Shown here: one piece after another, positions 35,683-45,064 of the stretch
Layout of the letters: each line of letters starts with the position of its first letter
Position numbering within the stretch: the first letter of the stretch is position 1
Source of the DNA: Cytobacillus pseudoceanisediminis
Lineage (GTDB): Bacteria; Bacillota; Bacilli; Bacillales; Cytobacillaceae
DNA: 64,000 bases
Direction: 5' to 3'
NCBI RefSeq assembly: GCF_023516215.1
Contig: NZ_CP097349.1
Span: 992,001-1,056,000, forward strand
Position numbers and translations under genes: made by a program
The notes under the pieces: generated by a model
Database searches by the model: none
Seen by the model: the letters and a program-made list of their open reading frames with translations, nothing else
What the model was told of the DNA's origin: nothing

Positions 35683-35748
35683 AAGAACTAGCTGCCATCT
35701 CAGGCAGCTTATCTTCTTCCACAAAAGGGGCAGGTTAGTGGAAGAAGA
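35683..35748. repeat. Intergenic repeat copy
   Basis: AGCTGCCATCTCAGGCAGCT hairpin, T-rich tract, then AAAAGGGGCAGGTTAGTGGA and AGAAG. Confidence 0.65.
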
Positions 35749-35927
35749 TAAGTTACTTTATGTCTCTTTATTAGGTTGGTTTTCTTTGCCGCAATAGTTC
35801 TATGATTGTTTGATGAATAACAAAAGGGAAAAAGTTCAAAAATTTCAGGGAGTCTGCTATTCAATGTCCACTGATAAAGTAGCATTAAAGGCAAGTAACC
35901 GAACCATACACATTAAGATAAGCCTTT

Positions 35928-37050
35928 TCATTTCTTTTTCACTTTCTTTTTTACGCTCTTGGCAATCATGATGGCGACAAAGAGCAAGGGAATATAAATG
36001 AATGTAAAGCCAAACCCTATTAGCCCAAAAAAGTCATTAACCATACTAATCTTTTCGCGTGTATTAATAAAGTTGATCACTGATAAAAAAGCACTGACAA
36101 CAAAAAACACTCCGATTTTTTGTCTAATATTAAAAATTCTCTTGATAAGTCTAGAAGAAATCCAAATGGCAATACACACATTCGGAAGCATAATTAAGTT
36201 CCAGTTTGCAATTCCAATATATTCGAAACGTTCCACAAAAGGCATTTCAACAATTTTCCACATGGTCAAAGTGGGCCAGATCTGTTTTGCAAGCAGATCT
36301 TCCGAATAATAGGCAAATGTAATGACTGCTAAAATAGTATATATTAGGGTGGTGGTTAAAACAGCGAGGTGGGCCCATTTTTTGGATTTCTTTGGTTCTT
36401 TTATAAAAGGATAAATGAACAAAATAATCTCAAAACCGATGAAGGTAAGCGACATATTATAGGAACCGTTGAGAAGTTGCATAACTGAATGATCCCAAAT
36501 AGGAAGGAGATTATAGAAATTCGAGAATTCAATGGCCCAGCCAAATGTCAGAAGGAGATAAGCCGGCAATAATAGGCCAAATAAGGCTATACCGACTACC
36601 GTTCTGAACCCTCCAAAAATGATATAAGTACAAAGAATCATGAATCCAAGGGAGAACCAGAAAGTGCTAAGCTCCGGAAACATCCACACTTGAATGACCT
36701 CGATGAATGTTCGTGTTATAGCTAAGACATATAAAAAAGTAGCCTATGAAAATGGAGCTGATTGTTTTGCCGATCAAATTGCCTGTAAGGTACTTATGGG
36801 CTGTCACAAAATCTCCATCAACCGTTTCGGCGATTTTATAAATCATCCAAAGGATGACATGTATGCATCCCCCGGCAAACAGAATGGAAATCCAAGCATC
36901 ATAGCCTGCATCCTTTGCAATAACCCTCTGATAGCTAAGAACCCCAATGCCAATTTGCATGGACATAATTAAATAAAACACTAAAAATGGGGATATCTTC
37001 AACCTATCTGGTATTGGCTGCTCCTGCATCTGGTTCACTTCCGTTTTCAT
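35928..37050 (-). pseudogene. GerAB-type spore germination permease, frameshifted
   Basis: This is an amino-acid-permease-like subunit (spore_permease) of a germinant receptor, ~370 residues and ten helices when joined. The N-terminal frame has ISPFLVFYLIMSMQIGIGVL and SYQRVIAKDAGYDAWISILF. The second frame has IEVIQVWMFPELSTFWFSLG in register, then LLPIWDHSVMQLLNGSYNMS. Removing one base from the plus-strand A run 36733-36738 joins GYFLYVLAITRTFIEVIQVW. GerAA and GerAC partners are absent on both sides, so even if the frame is intact it is an orphan subunit. Confidence 0.8.
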
Positions 37051-37845
37051 GATTGGTAACTGGCTGCTGTAATAAAATTGCGTTATACATTAATCTCCTC
37101 TTCTCTTGTACTTCTATCTTGCTAAAGCGGATAGGATATTTTAGTTCACAATAAGAGCGGCAACTTAGATTGTATTTGAAGTGGAAGCCTTAAAATCACA
37201 TCTTTCATATCCGGATATAGAAGCTTAATTCGTCAGAATGACGTAGCCATTTAAAATTTTTTGTTCGATTTATGAATGGACATCTGCAACAGGTACAAGC
37301 TGTTTAATATTCTTTTCCTCGATTTCCCGGAATTCATCTTCCAGAAGATCTGGGAGAATACCATCCGGATCACATTTTCATCAATTAAAGTGGCTATGAA
37401 AGTAAGCCCAAAGCGCACATTTTTACGGTGTAGTTAAAAATTCACTTAAAGTCTTTTGATTTAATAAAGGATTTTTCCCATACCTAATTCCTCTTTAATC
37501 CGTTTTTTTCAACCCTTTTCTCATAAGTAAATCACCATTATATTCTGCATATCGTTTATTTTTTACTAGTTTTTGAAAACTTATGAATAGAAAGCAAAAA
37601 TTAGAAGGTGTGGCGGGTAAGGCAGTTGTATAGGCTAAAAAAGGAACCTGGTATACGCTTCCTTTCAGTCAATGCTGCAAATAGAAATGATGTTACTCCA
37701 GCATCAAAAGCCAAACTTCTATACCTTTCCCGGAATCGGCTCAGGTGGAAAGCAGAGGTATTAGTGAAAAAAGTGATTGGAAGTATAAAGGTCTTTATAG
37801 GTATATATTAATTAAAATTCACAATAAAAGTGCCTGTGTTGAGAA
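37051..37845. other. Intergenic region without a supported gene
   Basis: No frame with a ribosome site and family signal is seen. Minus-strand frames around 37270-37380 give short protein-like pieces (EIEEKNIKQLVPVADVHS) that may be a decayed germination gene. Confidence 0.3.
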
Positions 37846-37847
37846 GG

Positions 37848-37903
37848 AGCTGCTAAATGGCGGATTTTTCTTATTCGTTCAACGGGGCAGGTTTGTTGAA
37901 GAA
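37848..37903. repeat. Intergenic repeat copy
   Basis: GGAGCTGCTAAATGGCGG with TTTTTCTTATTCG, then AACGGGGCAGGTTTGTTGAA (37881-37900) and GAAC. Confidence 0.65.
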
Positions 37904-37933
37904 CACTAACTAAATACATTCTTGAGGTGAAAA

Positions 37934-38558
37934 ATGAGTGATAATAAAGAAGTTTGGAAACCTCTAACAGTGACCGAAATACAAATGATTTTTAATAAAA
38001 TTCCTATTCGATGGTGGATTGCTGGTGGATGGGCTTTAGACTTATTTTTAGAAAGAACTACACGTGAGCACAAAGATATCGACACTTTGATACTAAGGTG
38101 TGATCACATCATCTTACAGGAACATTTACACGATGAGTGGGAAATGTTTAAAGCTTACAAAGGTAAATTAATACCATGGAATCAGGAAGAACAGCTTGAT
38201 TCTCATTTCGATAATATTTGGGCAAAGAAAAAGGTGAAACAACATGGGCTTTCCAAGTTATAATACTTGATACAGAGGATAAACATTGGATTTATAAACG
38301 AAACAGTGAAATAAGAAAGTTGTTAGATGATATCGGATTAGAGTCCCCTTCCGGAGTACCTTTTTAAGACCAGAAATACAACTTCTTTATAAAGGTGGAA
38401 GTTCAGTCATTAGAGAAAAAGATGTTATTGATTTAAATAATGTATTACCGAAATTAAGTGATAAAAAACTTCATTGGTTAAAAAAGTCTTTAAGTATCCA
38501 GTTTCCCAATGGACATCCATGGATTGATGTTTTAGATTCATATACCAAAATCATTTAA
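37934..38558 (+). pseudogene. ANT(2'')-like aminoglycoside nucleotidyltransferase, frameshifted twice
   Basis: This is a ~207-residue protein of the aminoglycoside-2''-adenylyltransferase family (Aminoglyc_resit). Frame 1 has IPIRWWIAGGWALDLFLERT and TREHKDIDTLILR, the nucleotidyltransferase core with its Asp residues. Frame 2 has TTWAFQVIILDTEDKHWIYK and IRKLLDDIGLESPSGVPF. Frame 3 has RPEIQLLYKGGSSVIREKDV, and ends at HPWIDVL..II. The joins need one A in the run 38228-38232 and one T in 38361-38365. Homologues adenylylate aminoglycosides or are uncharacterised; the substrate is inferred. Confidence 0.72.
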
Positions 38559-38747
38559 ACATAAACTACCAAATCTAAAAGAAATTATGCTTTGTATTCA
38601 TATCAGATGCTAATTCAGGTATCTAAAAAGAAAGTTATTACAAGAAAAGATGTGTCGTATGAAAGAGAAAAAGTATCCAGGTGTGAACGTTTTCAGTGTG
38701 ATTTAGAAAAAAATAAGTCTATGCCTTCTTCAACTATAGGGTTCTAC

Positions 38748-38815
38748 CGATACAATCAGCAGCCCAACCAGGCAGTTTTCTTATATGACTAACGGGGCAG
38801 GTTTGTTGAATAAGA
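38748..38815. repeat. Intergenic repeat copy
   Basis: CAGCAGCCCAACCAGGCAG with TTTTCTTATATG, then CTAACGGGGCAGGTTTGTTG and AATAAG. Confidence 0.65.
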
Positions 38816-38911
38816 ATTATGACAACACAATATTAACTTATAATGCAATTTTCACTAAGATGGACAAAATTTAAAATAGTCGATAGAAGATCCAAATGGG
38901 AGTGTATTAAT

Positions 38912-39112
38912 TTGAATGATATAAAACCTTCAAAAATACAAAGATTGCGAGCAAAATATGGAGCGTCAATTACTGCATTGGCTTGTTTATATAGTGTAGT
39001 TGTAAGTTGGGGAGAGAATTGGTTTTTCACTGTTTTATTTGGATTAGGAGTTGTAGTATGTGGTTTGATGAGTTATTTCGATATAAAAAGTACATTGAAG
39101 AAAAGTTATTAA
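38912..39112 (+). CDS. Small two-helix membrane protein, hypothetical
   Basis: This encodes ~66 residues from a TTG preceded by GGAGTG. There are two hydrophobic segments (ASITALACLYSVVVSWGENW, VLFGLGVVVCGLMSYFDI) and a Lys-rich end. No family is recognised. A longer frame to 38843 exists without a ribosome site. Confidence 0.4.
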   Translation: MNDIKPSKIQRLRAKYGASITALACLYSVVVSWGENWFFTVLFGLGVVVCGLMSYFDIKSTLKKSY

Positions 39113-39147
39113 GGAACATTCTTTCAATGTGAACTATCATATTACTT

Positions 39148-39626
39148 TTGCCATTTATCACTTTAATTTGTCTCACGATAACGGCTTTCATTATTATGGG
39201 ATATTCATTTATATCTGTTTCGGGGATTTGTACGATTCTAACGGTTATGTTTTTTCTCCTATATAACGGTTTTTCGAATAAAAATTATATTGAGAGAACA
39301 ACTGCTATATCTATAGGTTTTACAGTAGCAGTCCTTTGCTTATCCCTGATTAAAATATCTTTCGAATTCATATATATCCCGATTTTTTCATTAGCTGTTC
39401 CATTGGTTTTGTATAATTTATTACAAAATAAATGCACAGATTTAGGGCAGTTGTATTCAGCTCAACAACAGCAATATTATTTAGTGTATTGACGTTTGTA
39501 GCCCCTGCTAACATATTATGGCATCTTGTTGTGGGGTTAACTGTGGTTTTGATTATTATGCAGATGTCCAGTAAATATTGCTTTATTAAAAGCTTCCCTT
39601 ATGAAGGAGCATGGCGACAAAAATAA
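39148..39626 (+). pseudogene. Multi-helix membrane protein, frameshifted
   Basis: The first frame has four hydrophobic helices (PFITLICLTITAFIIMGYSF, AISIGFTVAVLCLSLIKISF) and ends NLLQNK. The second frame continues MHRFRAVVFSSTTAILFSVL, with two more helices. One missing A at 39430-39432 accounts for the break. The true start is unclear, probably just upstream around 39127. The family is unknown. Confidence 0.45.
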
Positions 39627-39640
39627 AACTATGATTAAGC

Positions 39641-39722
39641 TAACGGGTGCGTTGATCCAGGAAGGATTAGCCGCCTATTTTGTTGAACCTTTATAGAACA
39701 AAAGGGACAGTTTAGTTGAATT
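39641..39722. repeat. Intergenic repeat, two-part copy
   Basis: AAGCTAACGGGTGCGTTGATCC with AAGGATTAGCCGCC hairpin, then AAAAGGGACAGTTTAGTTGA. The left 17 bases are shared with the copy at 44862. Confidence 0.6.
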
Positions 39723-39743
39723 CTTCCGGAGATACACCCAACT

Positions 39744-40505
39744 ATGCTATTTCTTAAACTGGATCACCCTTTCCGAAAAGAAGCCATGAGGAGACTGTTT
39801 ATGCCTATCATAAGAGATATTCAGCTTTACGTTCCGAAAAACAAAGAACAGAACTGGACATTCTTTCACGAAACAAGATGTATTACATTTTTATATAGCC
39901 GTCTTCTGCCAAACCTACAGTCAAAGGATGATAAAGGGATACAAATCTATTGTGTAGACAATCTAGAACAAAAAGAGCAAATTGATATGTTTTCTCATAT
40001 TATCTTTGATTATTTTCCTGTATTTGTAGAGGTGGATGTTGAAAATATTCTGTCATTGACATCCGACAGAGAAAAGAAAGAACGAGTTCTAGAAATCGTG
40101 CACGAGGGAATGAAACTCGCTGCTAATAAGTTTAATTGGGACAAGTATTCTCTTGAATTGGTTTATGAGAACATAAAAAAGCTTGATTATGAAAATGTCT
40201 ATCCTCTATTAAAGAAGAGCAGCCCAAACAGGAAGTACATCTGCAGCGTCTTATGTCATCATGAGGTAGCGAGTATCGAAGTATACATGGAGGTCAAGAA
40301 AAGAAATGGTGAAGTTATCAATAAAGAGAAGCTATTCTCTGTAGGGAATACAGATGAACAAGATCTATTCAGCGATTTTGGAAATCTCGAATGGAAGCAG
40401 GATCATAAAGTGGAGTTTGCCGATAATGATTATCAACATATCTATCGTTTAACATTTCTCGAAAAGGACAAACCTGAAAATCTAATATGGAAGTTATCTA
40501 GATAA
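39744..40505 (+). CDS. Hypothetical protein, 253 aa
   Basis: This is a soluble protein rich in charged residues. Visible pieces are DIQLYVPKNKEQNWTFFHET, ITFLYSRLLPNLQSKDDKG, HIIFDYFPVFVEVDVENILS, and a C-terminal beta-rich half with MEVKKRNGEVINKEKLFSVG. No signal peptide or membrane helix is present. The start is uncertain: 39744 has CGGAGAT at ~11 bases, and an ATG at 39801 is an alternative. The family is unknown. Confidence 0.55.
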   Translation: MLFLKLDHPFRKEAMRRLFMPIIRDIQLYVPKNKEQNWTFFHETRCITFLYSRLLPNLQSKDDKGIQIYCVDNLEQKEQIDMFSHIIFDYFPVFVEVDVENILSLTSDREKKERVLEIVHEGMKLAANKFNWDKYSLELVYENIKKLDYENVYPLLKKSSPNRKYICSVLCHHEVASIEVYMEVKKRNGEVINKEKLFSVGNTDEQDLFSDFGNLEWKQDHKVEFADNDYQHIYRLTFLEKDKPENLIWKLSR

Positions 40506-40924
40506 AAAAGAATGGACTTGTTTTTCAGAGGTAGGAACTAAAGTTAGTAAAGAAGATTATATCAGAACAGAATCTGACTACATAAACGCCATCACAACTT
40601 TTATGGATGAATTGGGTGTTAATAAACTTTATTTAAATGCCTTAGAAATGTGGTCTGACGAGGTTAAATCTCAAAATGTTTCTCCCTTCTTGTCAAAGAT
40701 GTGGGTGGAAACCCATAAGTGCACAAGAAATTAAAGAGCTTGCAAAATTAACTTTAAGGAATGTAATTTGGTGTAAATTAAGCTCCAAAAACAAGTTTTT
40801 TGTCCACTTCGGATACGATTACTATATGTATATTGGAACAAATAGGGATTCCCCTAACGCTCGAAAAAAAATCGAAGCTACTGGATTATACGTGGAGGAA
40901 TTTTATTCTCCTTATTTGGATTAG
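40501..40924 (+). pseudogene. Hypothetical protein, frameshifted and lacking a start
   Basis: The first frame reads EVGTKVSKEDYIRTESDYIN, then AITTFMDELGVNKLYLNALE. The second frame reads PISAQEIKELAKLTLRNVIW, and continues to FFVHFGYDYYMYIGTNRDSP with the end SPYLD. They appear to be the halves of one small protein with a one-base shift near 40705-40715. No start codon precedes the first half, so the 5' end is also damaged. The family is unknown. Confidence 0.45.
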
Positions 40925-41147
40925 AGGACAGTAAATTGAAGATATTCTTATTATTCAGGCGGCTATAGGGAGGTAAGTTGAAGAAGGGATTATTTTAACA
41001 CATGTGGAAGTAAGGGTAGAAACCCAGGTGAACTAAATAAATAAGTAAGTTTATTTGTAATTAACAGTAAAAGGGAATATTGGTATATATATGTGTTGAA
41101 CTTGAAAAATGCTGCTTCGATGACTAAAGGTCTAAGGAGAATTTATT

Positions 41148-41624
41148 ATGACAAATGTGTTTAGTGACAATAGAACAGATACAGCTTCAAGAGTCATTAT
41201 GGCAGAACCACAAACTATCTATCAGGCATTTTTAAATCCGAAATCATTAGTATCCTGGCTTCCACCTAAAGGTATGTCAGGTCATATTGACAATTTTGAC
41301 CCTCGTGAAGGTGGAACTTACAATATGACCCTTACCTATGAAGAAGACCAACCATCATCTGGAAAAACTTCGGAAAACACTGATGTATACCAAGGAAAGT
41401 TTTTAGAGTTGGTCCCTGACAAAAGGATTGTACAATTAGTAATTTTTGTTTCTGAATCCCCAGATTTTACAGGTGAAATGATACAGAAGTGGCTTTTGGA
41501 ATCCATTACAGAAGGAACAAGAGTCACTATTGTTTGTGAAAATGTTCCTAAAGGAATACGCAAGGAAGATCATGACCTCGGTTTAAAATCAACACTGGAG
41601 AATCTGGCTATATTTGTTGAATAA
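41148..41624 (+). CDS. SRPBCC / AHSA1-like START-fold protein
   Basis: This is a 158-residue protein with the helix-grip fold of activator-of-Hsp90 homologues. It shows RVIMAEPQTIYQAFLNPKSL, VSWLPPKGMSGHIDNFDPRE, GGTYNMTLTYEE and WLLESITEGTRVTIVCENVP. It closes with the long C-terminal helix GLKSTLENLAIFVE. The ligand is a small hydrophobic molecule by family analogy; no catalytic residues are known. The ribosome site is AAGGAG. Confidence 0.85.
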   Translation: MTNVFSDNRTDTASRVIMAEPQTIYQAFLNPKSLVSWLPPKGMSGHIDNFDPREGGTYNMTLTYEEDQPSSGKTSENTDVYQGKFLELVPDKRIVQLVIFVSESPDFTGEMIQKWLLESITEGTRVTIVCENVPKGIRKEDHDLGLKSTLENLAIFVE

Positions 41625-41692
41625 TTGCTGCACTAGTCATAGGACAGCTTTTTTCTTTTTAAACTTAAAGGGCTGGTTTGGTGAAGAAGGAA
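41625..41692. repeat. Intergenic repeat copy
   Basis: GCTGCACTAG..GGACAGC with TTTTTTCTTTTT, then AAAGGGCTGGTTTGGTGAAG and AAGGA. Confidence 0.55.
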
Positions 41693-41743
41693 AGGTGACT
41701 TATTTATAGAACTCTTTTAGAAAAGATAAGGGTGGAAATAAGT

Positions 41744-42258
41744 TTGATATTGAAGAATGACCTGCTTATTCGACTTATGAACGATAATGATTTTGAAGTT
41801 ATGGTTAAATGGCTAAATGACCAAAGTGTATTGGAATTCTATGAAGAGCCACCTTCAAATATAGATATGGTGATAAAAAAATACGGGCCAAAAGTAGAAG
41901 GGAAACATTATGTTATTCCTTGTATTGTAGAATACAAAAACGAACCAGTAGGTTATATACAATACTATGAGCTTCAAGAAGATGAATTAAAGAGATACGG
42001 CTATTCAGCAAACAAAAATATCTATGGAATAGACCAATTTATTGGAGATACCCAATTATGGGGTAAAGGGATTGGCACTACTATGATTCTAATGATGTTA
42101 AATTACCTTAGTAAAAATAAAGGCGCTTCAAGTGTGGTACTAGAGGTGAAAAAAATAATAGTAGAGCAATATCAAGTTATAAGAAGTGTGGTTTTAGAAA
42201 AATTAAAGAGCTTTATACCGACCTTTACTTAATGGAATGGATTAAGGGAACCGGCTAA
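41744..42258 (+). pseudogene. AAC(6')-like GNAT acetyltransferase, frameshifted near the C-terminus
   Basis: This is an acetyl-CoA-dependent GNAT of ~171 residues when joined. It shows LLIRLMNDNDFEVMVKWLND, QSVLEFYEEPPS, HYVIPCIVEYKNEPVGYIQY, YGIDQFIGDTQLWGKGIGTT and VVLEVKK, the layout of AAC(6')-type aminoglycoside acetyltransferases. After 42149-42155 (A run) the frame breaks. Adding one A restores NNSRAISSYKKCGFRKIKEL and a stop at 42258. TTG 41744 is 8 bases from GGGTGG. The aminoglycoside substrate is inferred from family only. Confidence 0.75.
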
Positions 42259-42326
42259 ATTCTATAAATAAGAAAAAGGAATAGCTAAGATAAAACTTTA
42301 TTCTTCTTTAAAGAAAGGATTGAACT

Positions 42327-42533
42327 TTGTTAAAATATATTGATTATTTGTCAAGATTGTTAATGATAGCACCTGTTTTAATAATTGGATTTAAATTAGA
42401 CGCTGTTACTGTATCAATTTTTGTACTTGCAACGGGAGTGTTATTACGAATAATCTATAGCAAAATGAAAAAGGACAAATCCTCAACACAAAGCCAGTTG
42501 AAAATTTTAAAAACCTACATTGAACAGAGGTAA
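42327..42533 (+). CDS. Small membrane protein, hypothetical
   Basis: This encodes 68 residues, TTG start with an AAAGGA site. Two hydrophobic stretches (LLMIAPVLIIGFKL, VSIFVLATGVLLRIIY) are followed by a Lys/Gln-rich cytoplasmic tail. No family is recognised. Confidence 0.42.
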   Translation: MLKYIDYLSRLLMIAPVLIIGFKLDAVTVSIFVLATGVLLRIIYSKMKKDKSSTQSQLKILKTYIEQR

Positions 42534-42557
42534 TAAATAATCAAGGTGAAATTTCAC

Positions 42558-42637
42558 AACGGGTGATAGAGTTGAAGATCCAGCATGGATCGGCAGCTCT
42601 TTTTCTTATTCGACTAACGGGGCAGGCTTGTTGAACA
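42558..42637. repeat. Intergenic repeat, complete two-part copy
   Basis: AACGGGTGATAGAGTTGAAG, hairpin with GGATCGGCAGCTCTTTTTC, then CTAACGGGGCAGGCTTGTTG. Almost the same left part occurs at 46409. Confidence 0.68.
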
Positions 42638-42749
42638 ATGCTCATTATTTTTTTCAACAATCGGGCCAATTAGCTGAATAAAAAAGGAATTGTTTGTAGG
42701 TTAATCGAAGCTAATCATGAAGAGAAAAGCGGAGAATGGAGAGGATAAA

Positions 42750-43439
42750 ATGAAGGTTATTGGTCTTATTGGCGGAATGAGTTGGGAATCTTCTGTTGAA
42801 TATTATCGGATTATCAATGAAGAAGTTAAAAGAAGATTAGGGGGATTACATTCAGCGAAATGTCTTTTATATAGTGTCGATTTTCATGAAATTGAACGTT
42901 ACCAATCAGAAGGCGCCTGGGGAAAGGCCGGTGAAGTGTTAGGTAATGCTGCGCGTTCTTTGGAAAAGGGAGGGGCTGACTTTATTATTATTTGTACTAA
43001 TACGATGCACAAAGTTATAGGTGATATCCAGTCGAAAATTAATATCCCCATTTTGCATATCGCAGATGCAACAGCAGCCCAAATTAAAAAGAAAGGAATT
43101 AAGTCTGTTGGGTTACTAGGCACAAGGTACACAATGGAGGAGGATTTTTATAAATCACGCTTGGAGTTTAATGGTATACAAGTTATTGTGCCAAATGACA
43201 ATGAAAGAGAGATTATAAACAAGATTATTTACGAAGAGTTATGTTTGGGTAAGATTCATCAAAAGTCAAGGGATTATTATAAAAAAGTTATCCAAGGTTT
43301 AATCAAGTCTGGAGCTAAAGGGATTATATTAGGCTGTACAGAAATTGGATTATTGGTAAAACCGGAGGATTCTAATGTTTCTCTATTTGACACAACCTAC
43401 ATACATGCTTTCGAAGCTGTAAATATGTCCTTAAAATAG
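42750..43439 (+). CDS. Aspartate/glutamate racemase family protein
   Basis: This is a PLP-independent amino-acid racemase of 229 residues (YgeA/RacX-like). The N-terminal KVIGLIGGMSWESSVEYYRI is diagnostic. The two catalytic Cys are in FIIICTNTMHKV and IILGCTEIGLLV. It would interconvert L and D forms of one or more amino acids; D-amino acids in Bacilli influence cell-wall and spore physiology. The ATG at 42750 has a GGAGAGG site, so the longer frame from 42717 is rejected. Confidence 0.9.
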   Translation: MKVIGLIGGMSWESSVEYYRIINEEVKRRLGGLHSAKCLLYSVDFHEIERYQSEGAWGKAGEVLGNAARSLEKGGADFIIICTNTMHKVIGDIQSKINIPILHIADATAAQIKKKGIKSVGLLGTRYTMEEDFYKSRLEFNGIQVIVPNDNEREIINKIIYEELCLGKIHQKSRDYYKKVIQGLIKSGAKGIILGCTEIGLLVKPEDSNVSLFDTTYIHAFEAVNMSLK

Positions 43440-43482
43440 TGTTATGAAATTTTTTAAATAGAAGCAACAAGGGGAGTATATC

Positions 43483-43640
43483 GTGTTAAAAGTAAGACCT
43501 TAGGAAGATATAGACTATGAATTGATTAAAGAAGCAGAAAAAGTTATTGAAAAGAACTATAGGTATGGACGAAAGTTGGGTTGTTTCTCTTGTGGTATGT
43601 GTCGAGAGTTAATTAGTGATTACTGGAAAAATACTGTTAC
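43483..43640 (+). pseudogene. Cytidine deaminase remnant with internal deletion
   Basis: After a GTG with GGGGAG site the frame reads MLKVRP, stop, EDIDYELIKEAEKVIEKNYR and YGRKLGC, then jumps to SCGMCRELISDYWKNT. The first part is the N-terminal helix of a cytidine-deaminase-like protein. The second is the PCxxC zinc motif region (CGMCRELISDY). The catalytic HAE segment and ~60 residues between are missing, and there is an in-frame stop. It is a true pseudogene. Confidence 0.65.
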
Positions 43641-43802
43641 GCACTCGTTTGTTCAAATAACCTTTTATTCTATATCAGTTGTATATTTTTCTGGTAATAA
43701 CTCCATTACGTTACACTTTAAGGGGGAAGGTTTACCTTAAATCCAACATATATAGGGATAGGTACTCCTAACATACGAAAATATTACTGATAAGGTCATT
43801 AC

Positions 43803-43996
43803 GCTGAGGGTGCGTTAATCGAGAAGGATTAGGTGCTTTTTTTATTTACAGAAGTTCTTTATGGAACAAACGGGACAGCATACCTGAATAAAGCTAAGTT
43901 TGTGAAAAGATGTACTTAAACTATAGGGTGCAAGAGTTGAAGATCCAACAGGGTCAAGCTCTTTTTAATATTCAGCTAAAGGGCAGCATTAGTTGA
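43803..43996. repeat. Two adjacent intergenic repeat copies
   Basis: Copy one: GAGGGTGCGTTAATCGAGAA ..TTTTTTTATT.. AACGGGACAGCATACCTGAA (43803-43894). Copy two: TAGGGTGCAAGAGTTGAAGA ..CTCTTTTTAATATTC.. AAAGGGCAGCATTAGTTGAT (43923-43996). Confidence 0.6.
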
Positions 43997-44051
43997 TTTA
44001 ATTATATATAAGTTTTACCTTGACCAAGTTTTCAGTGGATCTATACTTAGA

Positions 44052-44869
44052 ATGGTGATGGAAGAATATGGGGAGTGGATTGGTTTGGATACAAAACTTT
44101 TCTTAGACAAAATAACAATACTTTTTAAAGAAGAACTTAGGGATAATTTGATAGGATTTATTTGCATGGATCTCTAGCAATGGGGTGTTATAATCCCCAA
44201 AAAAGTGATATCGATTTCTTAGTCGTTGTAAATGAAAAGCTAACACCAGCAAATATTTCTAGGATCGCAAAATTAGCTTTATCTTTACATGATGAGATGT
44301 CTAATGAGCGTGGAATAGAGTTTACCATTATTTTAGAAACTTACCTAAAAAAGTTTGTTTATCCGACTCCTTTCGAGTTTCATTACTCGGAATATCATAG
44401 GGAGAAATATCGCACAAATGAGAATTATCTTTGCGGGGGATTTGAAGATGAGGATTTAGCTTCACAAATTGTTGTTGCCTATGAGAGAGGATTAACACTG
44501 TATGGAAAACCATTAAGTGAACTTTATGAACCAATAGATAGTCAGTATTACCTTGCCTCCATTCTGCATGATGTGGAGGGAGCTGCGGAGGAGATCATTA
44601 GCAATCCACCTGCGTACCTGACTCCTATGTACCTAACCTTAAATCTCTGTCGAGTTCTTTATTTTATTAAAGAAGGTAAGATATCTTCAAAGCGCGAAGG
44701 CGGGGAATGGGGATTAAATAACCTGCCTCATAAATACCAGCAGTTGGTTGAACGTTGTCTAAATGAATATAACGGAGAAACATTTAGTAGTGAAGTTGTT
44801 TCCCAGACTTTTTATGAATTCATTGAATTCATGATTAAAGAAATAAGGCAAGACATTTTATTAAGCTAA
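44052..44869 (+). pseudogene. AadA-like aminoglycoside nucleotidyltransferase, frameshifted
   Basis: This is a nucleotidyltransferase of ~272 residues when joined. The core GS-x(9)-D-x-D is visible as LHGSLAMGCYNPQKSDIDFLVVV. The C-terminal AadA_C/DUF4111-type domain contains YLTPMYLTLNLCRVLYFIKE, and SSKREGGEWGLNNLPHKYQQ. Family members adenylylate streptomycin or spectinomycin. One missing T in 44157-44159 separates the N-terminal frame (GLDTKLFLDKITILFKEEL) from the rest. The stop codon is the TAA of the following repeat (AAGCTAACGGGTGC), so the gene ends inside that element. Confidence 0.78.
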
Positions 44870-44947
44870 CGGGTGCATTCTAAAGGATCGGCTGCAATCA
44901 CAGCCGGTCTTTTTTATTCAAGTATAGAGGCGGTTTACTTCAATAAG
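44860..44947. repeat. Intergenic repeat, two-part copy that supplies a stop codon
   Basis: ATTAAGCTAACGGGTGC at 44862-44878 (identical to 39635-39651), hairpin CGGCTGCAATCACAGCCG with TCTTTTTTATTC, then AGAGGCGGTTTACTTCAATA. The TAA stop of the upstream gene is inside it. Confidence 0.65.
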
Positions 44948-44984
44948 GAGTAAGCATGTTTGTTATAGAAAAAATGTATTTAAA

Positions 44985-45030
44985 TTGATTTTTAATAATA
45001 TAAATCGTTATAATTAGTACCAGGTATTAA
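44985..45030 (+). promoter_or_regulatory. Promoter with FapR operator for the FabH gene
   Basis: TTGATT (44985-44990), 18 bases, TATAAT (45009-45014). Overlapping its end, TTAGTACCAGGTATTAA (45014-45030) matches the 17-base FapR consensus TTAGTACCWGRTACTAA at 16 positions. FapR represses lipid-synthesis genes in Bacillus and is released by malonyl-CoA. Confidence 0.72.
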
Positions 45031-45064
45031 TACTAACTTCTAATAAAAATAAGGGGTGGATTGT

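Noticed and set aside
38592..38792. 66-aa ORF after the ANT-like gene
   Set aside because: It ends in the repeat element and has no ribosome site or recognisable similarity.
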